Shown: positions 34,010 through 44,931 of the stretch, one piece after another
Layout of the letters: every line of letters starts with the position of its first letter
How positions within the stretch are numbered: the stretch's first letter is position 1
Assembly (NCBI GenBank): GCA_036362985.1
Contig: JAYGXS010000006.1
Coordinates: 10,611,002 to 10,675,001, forward strand
Source: Ligula intestinalis
Taxonomy: Eukaryota; Platyhelminthes; Cestoda; Diphyllobothriidea; Diphyllobothriidae
Direction of reading: 5' to 3'
Length of the DNA: 64,000 bases
Position numbers and translations under genes: made by a program
Notes under the pieces: generated by a model
Databases searched by the model: none
The model's input: only the letters and a program-made list of their open reading frames with translations
Told to the model about the DNA's origin: nothing

Positions 34010-34800
34010 TATGGTCAGCAAAAATAACAGGGAAAAACACCTGAGGTAACAACATAGGAGGAAAAATTTATAAACAGGGAGCCAATGTTACCAAGGCCAA
34101 GTTAGGTTCACTACATGCTCCAACTGTTTACATAGGTCGGGTTTGACCCGCCGTATGTAGGCTGACTCCAGGTAGCGTAAAGTGCGAGTTGTTCATGCTC
34201 GAAAAATTACTCGCAAAGGCGTTTTGGCGTCAACAGAATGGCCTTATTTTAACAGATGTTCAGTAAATGATGACCGGGGAATTCTGTTTTCTTGTTTAAT
34301 TAACCAGCTAGGTTAATGTTCCTTAGTTCTTTTGGCCAATTGCTGCTGCGTTTGCCCTATGTACTTGCATCCGCAAGTGCATGTTAATTCATAAATACAG
34401 TTTGCAGTGGCATGCAACGGCATCGCATCCTTCGCCAGAGGCATTAGTAAAGATTTCATCGGATTCCAAATTATAAGATCGGTGGCGTAGTGTGTATTTT
34501 CAATGGCATTGATAAGGCGTATTTTAGTGATGTTCTATATATCATCGCCCTTAAATGCAATGGAAATGAAAGCGGGCTCTTTGGTGCTAACTGCCGAGTC
34601 AATTTGGGTCTTAAATGTTTACTGTATTTGTCTGTAAACTTAGATATCCTTATGACCTTGTGTTTATATCGATTTTTCTGTACGAATTCATTGTGTATCT
34701 TCTCTTTGTGATTCACGTTAAGTAATGAGAGGTGGCAACTGACGAGCTCTTTCGAAATGATATGGATCCAATAAATCATTTTGCTGCTATTGCAATATTT
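34010..34800 (-). mobile_element. PLE gamma, inverted copy
   Basis: Reverse complement of the 33-kb element. The minus-strand 102-codon frame (34,471-34,779) joins the RT-thumb module directly to KYSKHLRPKLTRQLAP, the natural order. GIY-YIG follows at 34,320-34,410 and a 3' UTR runs down to about 34,010. The two copies converge tail to tail, separated by the plus-copy module. Confidence 0.75.
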
Positions 34801-35055
34801 AAATTTGCACCAGGGAAACGTTGCTTTAAATGACTTATGTTATCGATTAGCCTCTTGCCAATTCTTATGACCTTGTGTTTATATCGATTTTTATGTATGA
34901 ATTCAATGTGTATTTTCTCTTTTGTGATTCACGTTACGCAATGAGAGGAAGCAGCTGAGGACCCCTCTCGAACTAATATGGATCCAATAAATCATCCCGC
35001 TGTTATTGATATTTGTAAATTTGCACCTGGGATACTTTGATTTAAATTTTATTTA
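34640..35055 (-). repeat. tandem PLE gamma thumb modules
   Basis: Two direct copies of the module with flanks (about 34,640-34,850 and 34,851-35,055). Each contains TTATGACCTTGTGTTTATAT, ends AATATGGATCCAATAAATCAT-like, and is followed by TTTGCACC. Partial tandem copies of PLEs, giving pseudo-LTRs, are typical of this class. Confidence 0.65.
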
Positions 35056-35735
35056 TCCCCAATATCCCACCTAAGATTTAAGGGCAGGTAAACCAAACTT
35101 ATTTTGGGGATTCATTATCATGAACTGGTCTCTTCAACCAGAGCACATTCCAACATGTCTTGAATTGGTAATAATTTATGATTTTCGATAATTTACACCA
35201 AATACGCGTACGCAAAATCGTGCTATCGGCTAAATTGTTCGATTTTCTGATAACGACATACTTCTTGAAAAAAATTTCCTTTGTAGCCTTCCTTTAAGAA
35301 AGGCGATCGTGAGCAAGACATGGATAAATTATGAGTAGCGCGTGAGAAAGCGTGCGAACCCTTTTTTATTTCCGCTGTACAGTACAATTTACCTTCGTGC
35401 TGTTGCTTCAATTCGATTTCATGCAAGCGCGCAATACATTGGAAGGTCCAGAAGGCCATCTTCCTATCAACAAAGTTCGCTTTGACTTGGACGGTGATTT
35501 CCTGCTCTGTAATTATTACGAGCTAGGTGTTGAGACTAAAATACCTGCTGTCACGCCAGGTTTGCCGAATGTGGTGTGATGGCGAGAAATCAATAAAAGA
35601 GGAAGATGGAGTGGCTGCGATCATACGTTTTGTGGTATGACCTCTCGGATTCTGACTTGAAGTCATATTCCAAGAAGAAACCAGCATAACATCACAAACG
35701 TACAAGTCAAGCAGTGTTAATTTTATATTAAATGG
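35056..35735. other. unassigned region
   Basis: No family match seen. Plus frame 35,352-35,579 and minus frame 35,523-35,705 overlap on opposite strands, and neither shows a motif. An unidentified old repeat is the likeliest content. Confidence 0.35.
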
Positions 35736-36358
35736 GGTTCCCTTTCATGTTAATGCTTTCCTTTGTGCAGTCGATATTCGCGGCTGCTTTACATCATCTC
35801 AACATTCCAACCATCATTTCCAAATCAATACAACCTTTATTCGTTTTGCAACGGCCTTTGCGGTCTCTGGTTATTAACGTGGCGGGTTTTAATAGCTTCG
35901 CAAGCATATCAGTAGACTCTGCAGTCCACAAGATCGTATCTCCGGCAATTCGAAGATGCTGTCGCCAATTATACTGCTCCATTTTCTTTTAAACCTTGTT
36001 GTCCTCGATGGGCTTCTGCTGTCTTAGCACTCTGCTGCTTGGTCCTGTTGCCAGTTGGACGCTGGTACGGTGGTGGACAGTCTAAACTGATGTTTTGCTA
36101 TTTCTCCAACAGCAATATGACTTTCTAAGATTCATACGTTATCATCAACAAATTATCTCGCTGTATTACAACAAATTTAGCACCTGACTTCTTGGATTCT
36201 ATCGAAACATACTTTTGCACCTACGTTTTATTTGTATAATTTTGGGGTTCGTTCTCATGGTAAGAGTTCCTTTCACTTTTTCCATCTTAGTTTATCATAT
36301 TTTTCGGTCAGTGTGGACTATCATTGTGACTTGACGATATGTTGGCGGACATGAACGT
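35736..36358 (+). mobile_element. group Ib-like CR1 3' UTR fragment, diverged
   Basis: Aligns, with many substitutions, to the 3' UTR of the 14.8-18.1 kb copy. Shared landmarks in order are a GGCGG-TTT-TTCGC-AGC segment, CTCTGCAGTCCACAAG, CATCTCCGGC, TTGGGGTTCG and GACGATATGTTGG (36,333-36,345). The (TTTA)n tail is missing. More diverged than other Ib 3' ends, hence older or a distinct subfamily. Confidence 0.6.
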
Positions 36359-36599
36359 GTCTGCTCATCATATTCACATTTCTGTTGCTGATACTACTCA
36401 TGTGGCTGTTCCCACTGTGCAGCAATTATCCACACAACATAAAATTTGGCAAAAAAGTGAATATGCAAGTTCGAGGAAGCGGTTAAGAAAAAGAAGGTGC
36501 CAACACTGGAAAAACAGTCTTATTTTCATGACGTTTGGGAGTCTGTGGAAAAATCATTCAACATAGGTAATTGTAGGATAATCTGCGACCGTTACATGC

Positions 36600-36780
36600 A
36601 CATGACAAATTCAGGCGGTGAATCATGAAGATGTGGATGCTCGAGGAATCGTTGACCATCAAAATTCAGCAGAATGTCACATGCTAGTGCGGTATGAACG
36701 GTAAAACCTACAAGGCATGATAAGACCTCTCATTATCTGTAGTTTTAAGTCTCCGTACCAGAAGGATCATTGAGGAGGAT
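36600..36780 (+). repeat. satellite-like segment, partner of 37,810-37,960
   Basis: Contains ACCATCAAAATTC, GTCACATGCTAGTG and GGCATGATAAGACCTC in the same order as 37,846-37,960. Belongs to the roughly 150-bp repeat family of 37.4-40.2 kb and precedes a group II CR1 fragment, as its partner does. Confidence 0.6.
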
Positions 36781-36879
36781 TATCATTTCCATCACGTCCC
36801 TGATCGGCAACATCTATCAAAAGTTGACGAACATAAAAGACCTCGATCTTCTGATAAAGTCCTCGCTTAAACCATCATC

Positions 36880-37400
36880 ACCATTTCTAAAGGCAAGTAA
36901 ACGTGTGATACAGGTGCAGCTTACGACGAGGTGAGAATTCGTGTACATCGAAAAGCCGCTATCAGGAAAACGTTTAGCGGATTTGCCCGGTCGCACTTAG
37001 AGTATGCCATCTAGGCCTGACGTCCGTCGCTCAAGAACGATTATTTGCAGCTAGAAAGGGTGCAGGTGAGGGCTGAGAAAATGGTTAATAATACCAGTCA
37101 TATGCCTCATAAAAACAAGTTGACTGAACTAGAGTTATTTCCTCTGAATTACAGGTAACTCCGTGGTGACCTCATCTGAACCTGGCGTATTGTCAGAGGC
37201 GATGATTGCACACTTTTCCCATAAACTGCAGAGGAACCCGCCTTAAATGGAGGTCTGAATAAACGTCTTCTCGCGGAGAGTCGTCGGAGCGTGGAACGGA
37301 CTCCATGACGAGGTGGTTCTCTCAGACACTGTTGACATTTTTAAACAACAAATTAATTAACATTTGCTTAGAGACTGTGACAGCTATAAGGGACGTAGGG
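36880..37400 (+). mobile_element. group II CR1 C-terminal fragment, copy 1
   Basis: Decayed plus-strand frame with KNDYLQLERVQVRAEKM, SHMPHKNKLTE, LFPLNYR and a WNGLHDEVVLSDTVD-like end. These are the thumb/C-terminal blocks of group II RT. It lies about 1.15-1.2 kb upstream of a second, similar fragment, with similar satellite sequence before each, suggesting a segmental tandem duplication. Confidence 0.7.
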
Positions 37401-37449
37401 ACAGTTGAAGCATTTGGCAACTGGCTCACAATTGAAGGCACGATACGTT

Positions 37450-37960
37450 CTTGTCAAGATACACGATGGCCACGGATTGCGTGTCAAACTTCCGGCCAGT
37501 GATCACGGAGGCATAGAATGCGTAGTGATTGAAGTACCGTTCCAAAACCGCAGTCACTGCAATAATTTTTCTGCATAGCTAGTCTAACGCTCAAGAATTG
37601 ACACAACCTATAGAGGTGCATGATGTTCATGTGTCAGATGTTATCATCGGGCGAGTAACGATAGGAGCCGAGGGTGCGCGAGGAATAGTTAACCAAGTGA
37701 ACACTGTAGATACTGTCATGCATATGTGCCACGACCAGTCAAATCCTCAAGGCATGATACGACTTCCCAAGGGATGTGATATGAATTGGTCGCACCTGAA
37801 ACTCGGGCAGAAGATCACGGATGTTGAGGATGCTCGTGGAAAGGTAACCATCAAAATTCCGTAGACTGTGACATGCTAGTGTGGTGTAAGCCGTGAAGCC
37901 CTCAAGCCATGGTATGACCTCACATAATGTTAAGATTTAAGGCTCCATAGTAGAGCGCCA
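37450..37960 (+). repeat. degenerate satellite, unit about 150 bp (first block)
   Basis: Units begin near 37,464, 37,620 and 37,771 with a GATGGTCA/ATGTTCATG-type motif, followed by a GGCGAGTAACGAT-like or GGCCAGTGATCA segment and a CACTGTAGAC/CACTGCA motif. Spacing is 151-156 bp. Continues as the block at 39,225-40,160. Confidence 0.65.
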
Positions 37961-38039
37961 ATGATGAGGATATTCCTTTTCATTAGGTCTGCGATGGGCA
38001 TCCACGTACAAATTTTGACGAACAGAAAGACCACGGTGT

Positions 38040-38640
38040 TCTGATTAAATGTTCGCTTAAACCATTTTCACTGTGTATAAACGCAGCTAAACGTGCCACA
38101 CAGGTGTTGTTTATGATTAGACGGGGATTTGTCCATATCGAAAAGGAGGTCTTCAGGAAAACGTACGGAGCCTTCATTCGGTCGAAAATTGACTATTCAA
38201 TCCAAGCCTGGCGTCCGTGTTTCAAGAGGGATTATCTGCAGCTAGAAGAAATGCAGACGAGGGCTACGAAGATGGTTAAGAATATCAGTCATATGCCTCA
38301 TGAAAACACACTGACTGAAATATATTTTCTTCCTGTGAATTACAGGCATCTCCGCGGTCACCTCATCCAATCCTATATAATTGTCAGAGGCCGTGAGTGC
38401 GCCCAAAAAATTTGACGAATTCTGCGAATTGGCTCAGACGGATCATCTGCGGTGTCATCCCATAAACTGCAGAGGAAGCTGGCCCATATGGAAGTTTGAC
38501 GGAAAGCTTGCTCGTAGAGGGTCGTTGGAGCGTGGAACGGACTCCATGACGAGGTGGTACTCTCAGACACTGTAGACATTTTGAAAAACCACTTTGATTA
38601 GCATTTGCTGAGAGACCGTGTTCGATAAAAGGAGCATAGC
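38040..38640 (+). pseudogene. group II CR1 C-terminal fragment, copy 2
   Basis: Open frame 38,104-38,415 reads RRGFVHIEKEVFRKTYGAF, a QAWRPCFKRDYLQLE block and NYRHLRGHLIQ. The frame after that is broken, with GAWNGLHDEVVLSDTVD near 38,520-38,575. It is the RT thumb/C-terminal domain of group II, without the catalytic part. Closely related sequence on the minus strand at 63.4-63.9 kb. Confidence 0.75.
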
Positions 38641-38649
38641 GTTCATAGC

Positions 38650-39220
38650 AGCGGTTTGCAACTGTCTCATACCTTTCGCGGATGTCAAGCCTTCAATAGT
38701 ATTTTGAACTCTTGTGGCGGTCCTTGCCGTCCAACTTTCTCTATTGCTTTGTGTGGCGTCATTGTTCAACACCAGCTGCCTCAAGGTCATTCAATTCATC
38801 AGTCAGTGCTTCCAGTCGCGCTGACCTGCAGAAACTTGAACTAATTCCACTCGGACACACAAACGTGTGTCTATGTTCTCGCGGCCGCCAAGCGTCACTG
38901 GAACATTTCATGTTTTTCCCACTCTTGGCCACTATTCGATTTAGGACCACGGCGCCCCAGCGGAATGACAAGTGCTCCGAAGTCCAACTTGTCTACATAT
39001 ATTCTACGTTTTTTATGTGCACGATAAACTATCTCTTCTATTCTGGCGTTCCAAGATTTTTTCAATATCCTAAGGAATAGGGCCTGGAAGATTGAAGGTT
39101 TTAAGATGAACCGACTTATCCTTAACATTTAAACTGTTGTTGAGTTTGAAAACTTTTGTGATTTGTGGATATGAATGAGGAGATCAAAAGCAATAGACTT
39201 CCCCATTAATAAAGTGACCT
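38650..39220. other. unassigned region with overlapping ORFs
   Basis: Several ORFs of 62-122 codons overlap on both strands (for example plus 38,712-39,080, minus 38,895-39,128 and 38,759-38,971). The minus frame contains ARLEALTDELNDLEAAG, which could form a short helix, but none matches a family I know. Probably a decayed element. Confidence 0.35.
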
Positions 39221-39224
39221 AACG

Positions 39225-40160
39225 AATTGTGATGGTCACGGGTCGCATGTTACCATTCGGCGAGTGTCCAGGGAAGATCAGGGTTGGAGAGGAATGTTTT
39301 ACCATGTCAATACTAATGTGGAATTACCTGGAAACCCCTCAGTATAAGCTGAGGTTGCGATGTGTGGATGTTGGTCACAGATGCTTGTTAACCGCCTGCA
39401 CCTGCTCCCCAAAATCAAGGATATATGAGAAATTGTTTGCTGTGTTAGCTCTTTAGATTGCCTTCGAACAACGGCTGCGGGACCACTCAGGGCCTTAAAG
39501 CTTAATAGGACCTCTCAACGTAGGTGTTAGTAACCAAACACATAAGAACATCCGCCGACAGGGAAGCTGAGGATGCGCTGGAGAATGTTTACCATGACAA
39601 TACTGTGGACACTACAATATGAAGTCTGCATGACTAGTAAAACTCTGAAGAATTGATACAAGCCCTCAACGTGGGCGTTGGTCACCAGTCACGTGGTAAC
39701 ATTCGGTGACTTATCGTGGTAGATTTCGTGCGAGAGAAATGGTTTTTTAATGTCAACACTATTGGCAATTCCGCAAAAATTCAGCATTGACTGCACATGC
39801 TGTAGGCATGATACGACCTTGTTGAGATTCATGATGGTCATGGGTCACCTGTACACATCCGGCCAGTGATCACTGAGGCTAAGAAGGCGTGAAGATGGGA
39901 GTTACATGCCAACACTGCAGACACTGCAGTTTTGATCCTGCATAACAATTCATACTTTCAAAAATTGGTAGCACCTCTATCGGTGCGTTCTGGTCATGGG
40001 GCACATGTTAACATATGGCGATTGAGAATAGGTGCTGGGGGTGCGCGAGGAATAGTCTACCACGTGATTCAGTCAGTGTATATGAGTAAATAATACGCGT
40101 GACCCTTTGAACCCCTTATTGGGCACATCAAAATCTCAAGAGTTATAAACAATGTAAACA
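39225..40160 (+). repeat. degenerate satellite, unit about 150 bp (second block)
   Basis: Repeat starts, marked by TGGTCACGGGTCACATG-like motifs, occur near 39,232, 39,372, 39,532, 39,686, 39,835 and 39,990. Each is followed by an ACATTCGGCGA-like motif, a GAGAGGAATG-type motif and an AACACTGTAGACACTGCA-like motif, and many end with GGCATGATACGACCT. Spacing is about 140-160 bp. Units are strongly diverged, so the array is old. Confidence 0.7.
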
Positions 40161-40169
40161 AGTTTTCCG

Positions 40170-40668
40170 ACAGGAAAATATAGATTGTCACATGGTGCAG
40201 TGGTATTTAGATGCTAATTTGTCACATAGTTCCGTTGTGCTGCAGCATGTGTACATCAAGTCGGTGTTTTACTGTCTCAACAGAGTGAGACATAAAAATT
40301 GCCTTGTGAAAGTTTTTTCACGGTCCACGACCCGTTTAGAGAAAAACAAACTTTCTTACGTCCAATCGTCCTTGGGGCACATACAGTGTGAAGAGATGTC
40401 CCGGAGATAAGTTGTAGTGGCGAGTTGGAAAAAGCCGTCACCTATGAGAGCGCAGTCCATGCCATGCGCAATTCTGAAGGTTTGTAACAAATCTCCGCGT
40501 ATATGCCTGTAACTCAGAGGATAATGATCAAGATTAGTTAGGCGGATCTCATACGGTCGTGAACCTTGTCTTCTTACTAATTTTTTCGCTCACCGCTGCA
40601 TCCTTTCAAATACGTTATAATTCTGCCGCATCAACGGTCTCCAGGTTTAAATCGCGCATTAGAGATGT
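40170..40668 (-). mobile_element. group II CR1, 3' part (left of gypsy-2)
   Basis: The minus strand reads RT thumb and C-terminal blocks: VRRQGSRPYEIRLTNLDHYP, SYRHIRGD, then LFFSKRVVDRE and SVETVKHRLDVHMLQHNG. It stops at the gypsy-2 LTR. The upstream half of the same protein is at 57,213-58,665, and the amino-acid order runs on across the gap when gypsy-2 and one copy of the 4-bp target are ignored. So the two pieces are one element. Confidence 0.8.
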
Positions 40669-41193
40669 GGCCTGTAGCGAAAAAGTCTTAAAAATAATTA
40701 AAATGTCATAGAAAGAATACAATGCAAAAATATTCGGTGTACAGCTAAATAAAAGTGACTTATCTACCAGACTTCTCGAATGGAAAAAGTGAGAAAAACG
40801 GTATAAGAGAATGGCAACGACTCACTTAGATCGTCAATGATACTTGTCAGCAGTAGCCAAGAGATTGACTTGCCAAAGGAGGGTTCCATAAAGATCTGGG
40901 TAACAGTTCGTCAACTTGCACTCGGGAGAGAGTAGAGTAAACTTGTTCGTAAGCGGCCGTTAGTTGCTCCTGAGCCCGAGAATGATCACCAGAGAATGGT
41001 GTTGTTGAAGGGCAAAGAAAACAGCAGCCGGTCAGTTGGAAATATCTTGAATAGTGCATTGGTGTAAGAAAAGTGTACGAAAAGTCAGCGCGCCGTCTGA
41101 AAACGAAACTGTATTTTCGCGCGGCTTGCGTTAAGACAAACCTTAATAATTTGGTAAATTTGAAGAACGTATCCATTAGGCTAAGTGCCTACA
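40669..41193 (-). repeat. gypsy-2 3' LTR
   Basis: About 525 bp, with ends TGTAGCG...GCCTACA on the plus strand. Aligns with 56,650-57,212 (shared TCTACCAGACT, CTGCACTCGGGAGAG-like and AAAACAGC segments). The left boundary is set by the end of the CR1 reading frame outside it. Confidence 0.75.
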
Positions 41194-41395
41194 TAAACCC
41201 TCTGCCAGACCGTTGGCACGTTTCATATGCTCTTCAAAAAAGGGATGTACAAGAAATGTTCAACAACATAGTCTCGCAAGTTGGTAGGAAAACTAACATG
41301 TCTATCGGAACGAATGGAAGGTGGGGGATTGACGGAGGGGACGTGCTACGGATGTGGGTAAGGTCAGGTGTCAAGGGTGGCGGTGGAGTGCAGAT

Positions 41396-41750
41396 TTAAG
41401 GTGCCATGAAATTGGACGGGCCATGTGGTGGTGACGGGCATTCAACATAGGCTGGCATCAGTCCATCGATAGACACAGTATCGGTAGCAACAGCCCTTTG
41501 AATGACAAGATATTTGTCTTTCCGTTGCAGCACTTTGAATGGACCATCGTGGGGTGGGAAAAAGGGCCTGCGAAATGCGTCGTGCCGGACAAACACGAGT
41601 GGGGACGTGTTCAGGTCCTCGTGCGCGAAAACGCGTCAAGGTGGCGAGCGCCTGGGGTCGGGTGCAGTGTAGCCATGCATTGCTGCAACTGTTGCACGAG
41701 GGTGTTCGTGGCATCAGGGGTGACGGAGGAAGACTGCACGAGCTCTCCAT
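41396..41750 (-). pseudogene. gypsy-2 integrase C-terminal tail
   Basis: A frame at 41,396-41,596 has PPHDGPFKVLQRKDKYLVIQ and SIDGLMPAYVE, matching the GPY/F-like domain and the following KPA(Y)-type motif seen in gypsy integrases. A frameshift near 41,600-41,640 separates it from the core. The plus-strand ORF 41,498-41,875 is a shadow. Confidence 0.65.
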
Positions 41751-41853
41751 GTAAACGGAGGACTGTGCCCTTAACGAGATCGGTGGCAGTGCATCGAATG
41801 TCCTCCTTAACAGCTGCGCAAATTCCCAGGAGAACGAGTAGTATGTTGTCGTT

Positions 41854-42258
41854 TCAGTTGTGTGGGGCGGGATGAGACGTCAGCGCGAACTTCAGCTGAC
41901 GGAGAAGGCGTTCCACGAGGCCGTTTGATGCTGGGTGATAGGCAATAGTGGTGATATGTGAGCGCCCGAGCAGTTTGGTGGACTCACGGCAGAGTGAAGA
42001 TGTAAACTGGCTTGTACAGTCAGTTCTGAGCTTAGCTGGAACACCAAAGTTGGCTATCCGGTGCGTAAGAAAAGTCATGGAAATATTCCTTGCCGCGGTA
42101 TCCAAGATAGGACCAGCGATGGGCCATCGTGTGAAACGAATAACAACAGTCAGAATGTGCGTGAAACCGCGCAATGGGGATAACGGGCCGACTAAATCCA
42201 AGTGGATTTGGTGAAAACGGGCGTCAGGAACCGCGAACATGCTGGGCAGAGAAAACAT
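41854..42258 (-). pseudogene. gypsy-2 integrase catalytic core
   Basis: A 134-codon open frame with all three catalytic positions: Asp in IHLDLVGPL, Asp in RTDCTSQF and Glu in NGLVERLLR. The zinc-binding part upstream (42,260-42,470) is frameshifted. Integrase inserts the element cDNA and makes the 4-6 bp duplication. The core is open, but the polyprotein around it is broken. Confidence 0.8.
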
Positions 42259-42593
42259 TGTAGCGCTTGACCTTATATTTTTGCGGGCTTAGCACTGTTT
42301 GGTTCAAGTTGCAATGTTGGCGTTCATCTTTGGCCACACGAAACGAGCCGAGATGATTTTGCGGCCATCGCGAACGCTGTGGTGGGATAGCGAATGGAAG
42401 TTTTCGAGAACTACCTTTGGTAGCACTGGAAGACCACAAAACCAGACGTATCTGTAGACCATTCACACACAATCGACCATGGTGACGCTAGGAGGGAAGC
42501 CTCACACAGCTTAAGCACAGAAGACGCAGGCATTTCGATGCTGAAGTTGTAGCGACCTCCTTTCTTAGTCATGCTTTCCTCGGACGCCGCGTG

Positions 42594-42603
42594 NNNNNNN
42601 NNN
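42594..42603. other. assembly gap (10 N)
   Basis: Ten N bases lie inside gypsy-2 pol, between RNase H and integrase. The gap length may be a placeholder. Confidence 0.98.
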
Positions 42604-43150
42604 ATACGTTCTCTCGTCTATTATCTGGCTGGACCACATCGTATCCCACAAAGTCATCAACCACCTGCGCTTCTACAAGCTTAGACAGACTTAACGTGGT
42701 GGTAAGCGTGTTGTCTTCCTGACGGGATAAGGCATAAGCAACGACATTAACATCACCACGGACATAGCGTATGTCTGAGGTGAATTGGGAATTGTACTTT
42801 AGGTGACGTACTTCAGGCGGCGAATATCGATCCAGTTTAGATTTGAGGGCGTAAGTGAGAGGTTTGCGATCCATGTGGACCTAAAATTCTCTCCCCTCAA
42901 GCAGATGACGAAAGTGTCCGATGGCCAGGCATCTGGCAAGAAGTTCGCGCGATAAAGTGCTATAGCGAGTCTGCGCCGGCTGAAACTTCTGAGAGAAGAA
43001 CGCTAGCAGCTAAAACGGGTCATGAACCGCTTGCTGCAGAACTGCGCCGACGGCAAAGTTGGAGGATTCGATGGTCAGAATAAGCTTTGTTTCGGCGTCG
43101 GTGCTTAAATGACGAAGATGGGTGACATCCACGAGGGCTTTCTTATCTGC
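42604..43150 (-). pseudogene. gypsy-2 RNase H
   Basis: Minus-strand frame from about 43,145: KALVDVTHLRHLSTD, then TIESSNFAVGAVLQQ (first RNase H block, Glu replacing the family Asp), LLARCLAIGHFRHLLEG, MDRKPLTYALK and RHLKYNSQFTSDIRYV, VRGDVNVVAYALSR. The last Asp-containing block has Ala-Tyr where Ala-Asp is common. A stop or shift lies near 42,900. Degrades the RNA strand during reverse transcription. Confidence 0.75.
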
Positions 43151-43189
43151 GTCTTATGCTGCAAGAGCGCTGGGTGAATGTTGAATCAA

Positions 43190-44920
43190 CTTGCCCTTTG
43201 ACTTCAGAAGAAATTTCACAGAAAGTTAAGTGCATTGACGGTGTTGACACGATAAATTCGCCAACAAACTCCTCGAAAAAACTGTCCCACATGACAAACA
43301 GTGTGACATAAGAGACAAGGGTGTAAACCGTATGGCCAAAATGACTACCCTGCAGAAGGCACAGAAAGGAAAGAATCGGGACGACACGCATTGCCCGACG
43401 ACATGCTAACACTGCAAACATTGCCCAAAATATCAAAGTTAGAGTCACGCATGGATTTCCTAGGGGATGTTATCGCACGTTTTCTCAAGCATGGCTAATT
43501 AAAGTCGCTGGATGAAACATATGGAAATCAGTTGCTAGAATCCACATTGACTAAAATAGCGACCAGGCACCAGCGAATCGGTCCAAGTGCGACTAAAACA
43601 GAGGCAAAGCAAACACAAACAAGCCCACATCTTCTGTCCTAAGAAAGCTTGGGTTCTAGGATCACCAAAACGGACAGGAGAAGAGGGATAAGTCTACCTG
43701 TCCAACCAGTATCACCCTGTTCACAGGTCAGAACTAGTAAAATCCCACGAAAAAGGATCCGAAAAGATCTGCGAGAAGCAAAAGAGACAGCGTTTGCACC
43801 GAGATAACTGCGGTCCGATGCACACAAAGCAATTAAATTGAAGGATGCCGCAGAAAAAAAAACATACGAGGGTGCCAATACTTACACTTAAGGTCCCTAC
43901 AAATGAACAATCAGCTATAGTTGGGACGAGTTTGAAAAATATCGCTGCAGTCAACAAACAACCGATTGGATCGCCACGTAAAATACAGGTTGCCGTCAAA
44001 AACGACACGAAACAAAATACGAAAGTGTTGCACCAGAAAGTTACCGATGGCGTGGATGGAACGCAAAAAATCACCGATCATGGCAAAGATTTCGTAATAC
44101 AAGGTCTAGCGGAATCAACTGCCAATGCTGCTTTTGACCAGAAAGTGGACGACGGTATCGCAGGCCCGAGCCCGAAGCCAACGATAGAAAACGAGGGTAG
44201 TACAGCAACCATAGACTCCGGTCACACACAGGACGGTCATAGCAGCAAAGCAAGAGCTATTAACCAGAAAGCAAGCAATATTCTCATGAGCACGAAAAAT
44301 GGCACTAAGAGATAATCCAGCATCATATTGCAGGAGTTAATTGAACCAACCACAGCCACTACCATGAACCGGCATTCCGCAGACGTTCAGCTTTTCCGTG
44401 CACTTATAAGCAAAATGCTGGGACCAAATGTATCATTAGAGTGCCATAATGCCTTCCGCCTTGGCAAACGGCCAGAGAGCCCAACTGGAACGACAGGTCA
44501 CAGACCTCTCACAGTGGTCATGACCAGCAGCTAAGACGCCAAGCTCGTTCTGTCTAGGCATTTCAGAATAAAAGACTCTGGCCCGGGGTTTTTTTCAGCA
44601 GGAGTGCTCAGCTGCAGAACGGAACAAACGTCGTCAACTTTTTACCGAAAAGAGGGAGTGGGTCAGCAAGGGGGAGCAAAACATGGTTATTTACAGCAAC
44701 CATATGATTCAATGTCCATTGCTCTCACATTGGATAGGTCCGTTCCGGATTACCACACAGTCGACCCAGTAGGGCAAGGGTTAAGCCCAAACGGAAAACA
44801 TAGAGAGGTAGAACGAAGAGGAGAAACATTTGGTTATTTACAACAACCAAGTGATGACCGTACAGTCGACCCGGTAAGGCGGGAAGAGGCTTACCGTAAC
44901 CACTTCTCGGGCAAACAGAA
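43190..44920 (+). pseudogene. group II ORF1 relic
   Basis: The longest open part is 43,845-44,315 (156 codons), a low-complexity Lys/Thr/Asn-rich linker. Near 44,370-44,600 a block reads RALISKMLGPNVSLECHNAF and RPLTVVMTSS, then DAKLVLSRHFRIKDSG. In other LINE ORF1 proteins, a PRPL(L)V-x-F-S block followed by a helix of this kind is the RRM/CTD-like RNA-binding region. A frameshift near 44,590 leads into a basic ERNKRRQLFTEKREW helix. Probably an RNA-binding coat protein; homology inferred by eye. Confidence 0.5.
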
Positions 44921-44931
44921 AGTTAACTTTC

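Noticed and set aside
35352..35705. Possible host exon with a LDGDF motif
   Set aside because: No splice sites with matching frame and a conflicting ORF on the opposite strand. Too little to call.
36600..40160. CRISPR-like array
   Set aside because: Units of about 150 bp are diverged along their whole length, with no short identical repeats separated by unique spacers. It is a satellite in a eukaryotic context.
41498..41875. 125-codon Cys-rich plus-strand ORF
   Set aside because: Antisense to gypsy-2 integrase; the apparent cysteine pattern has no family match.
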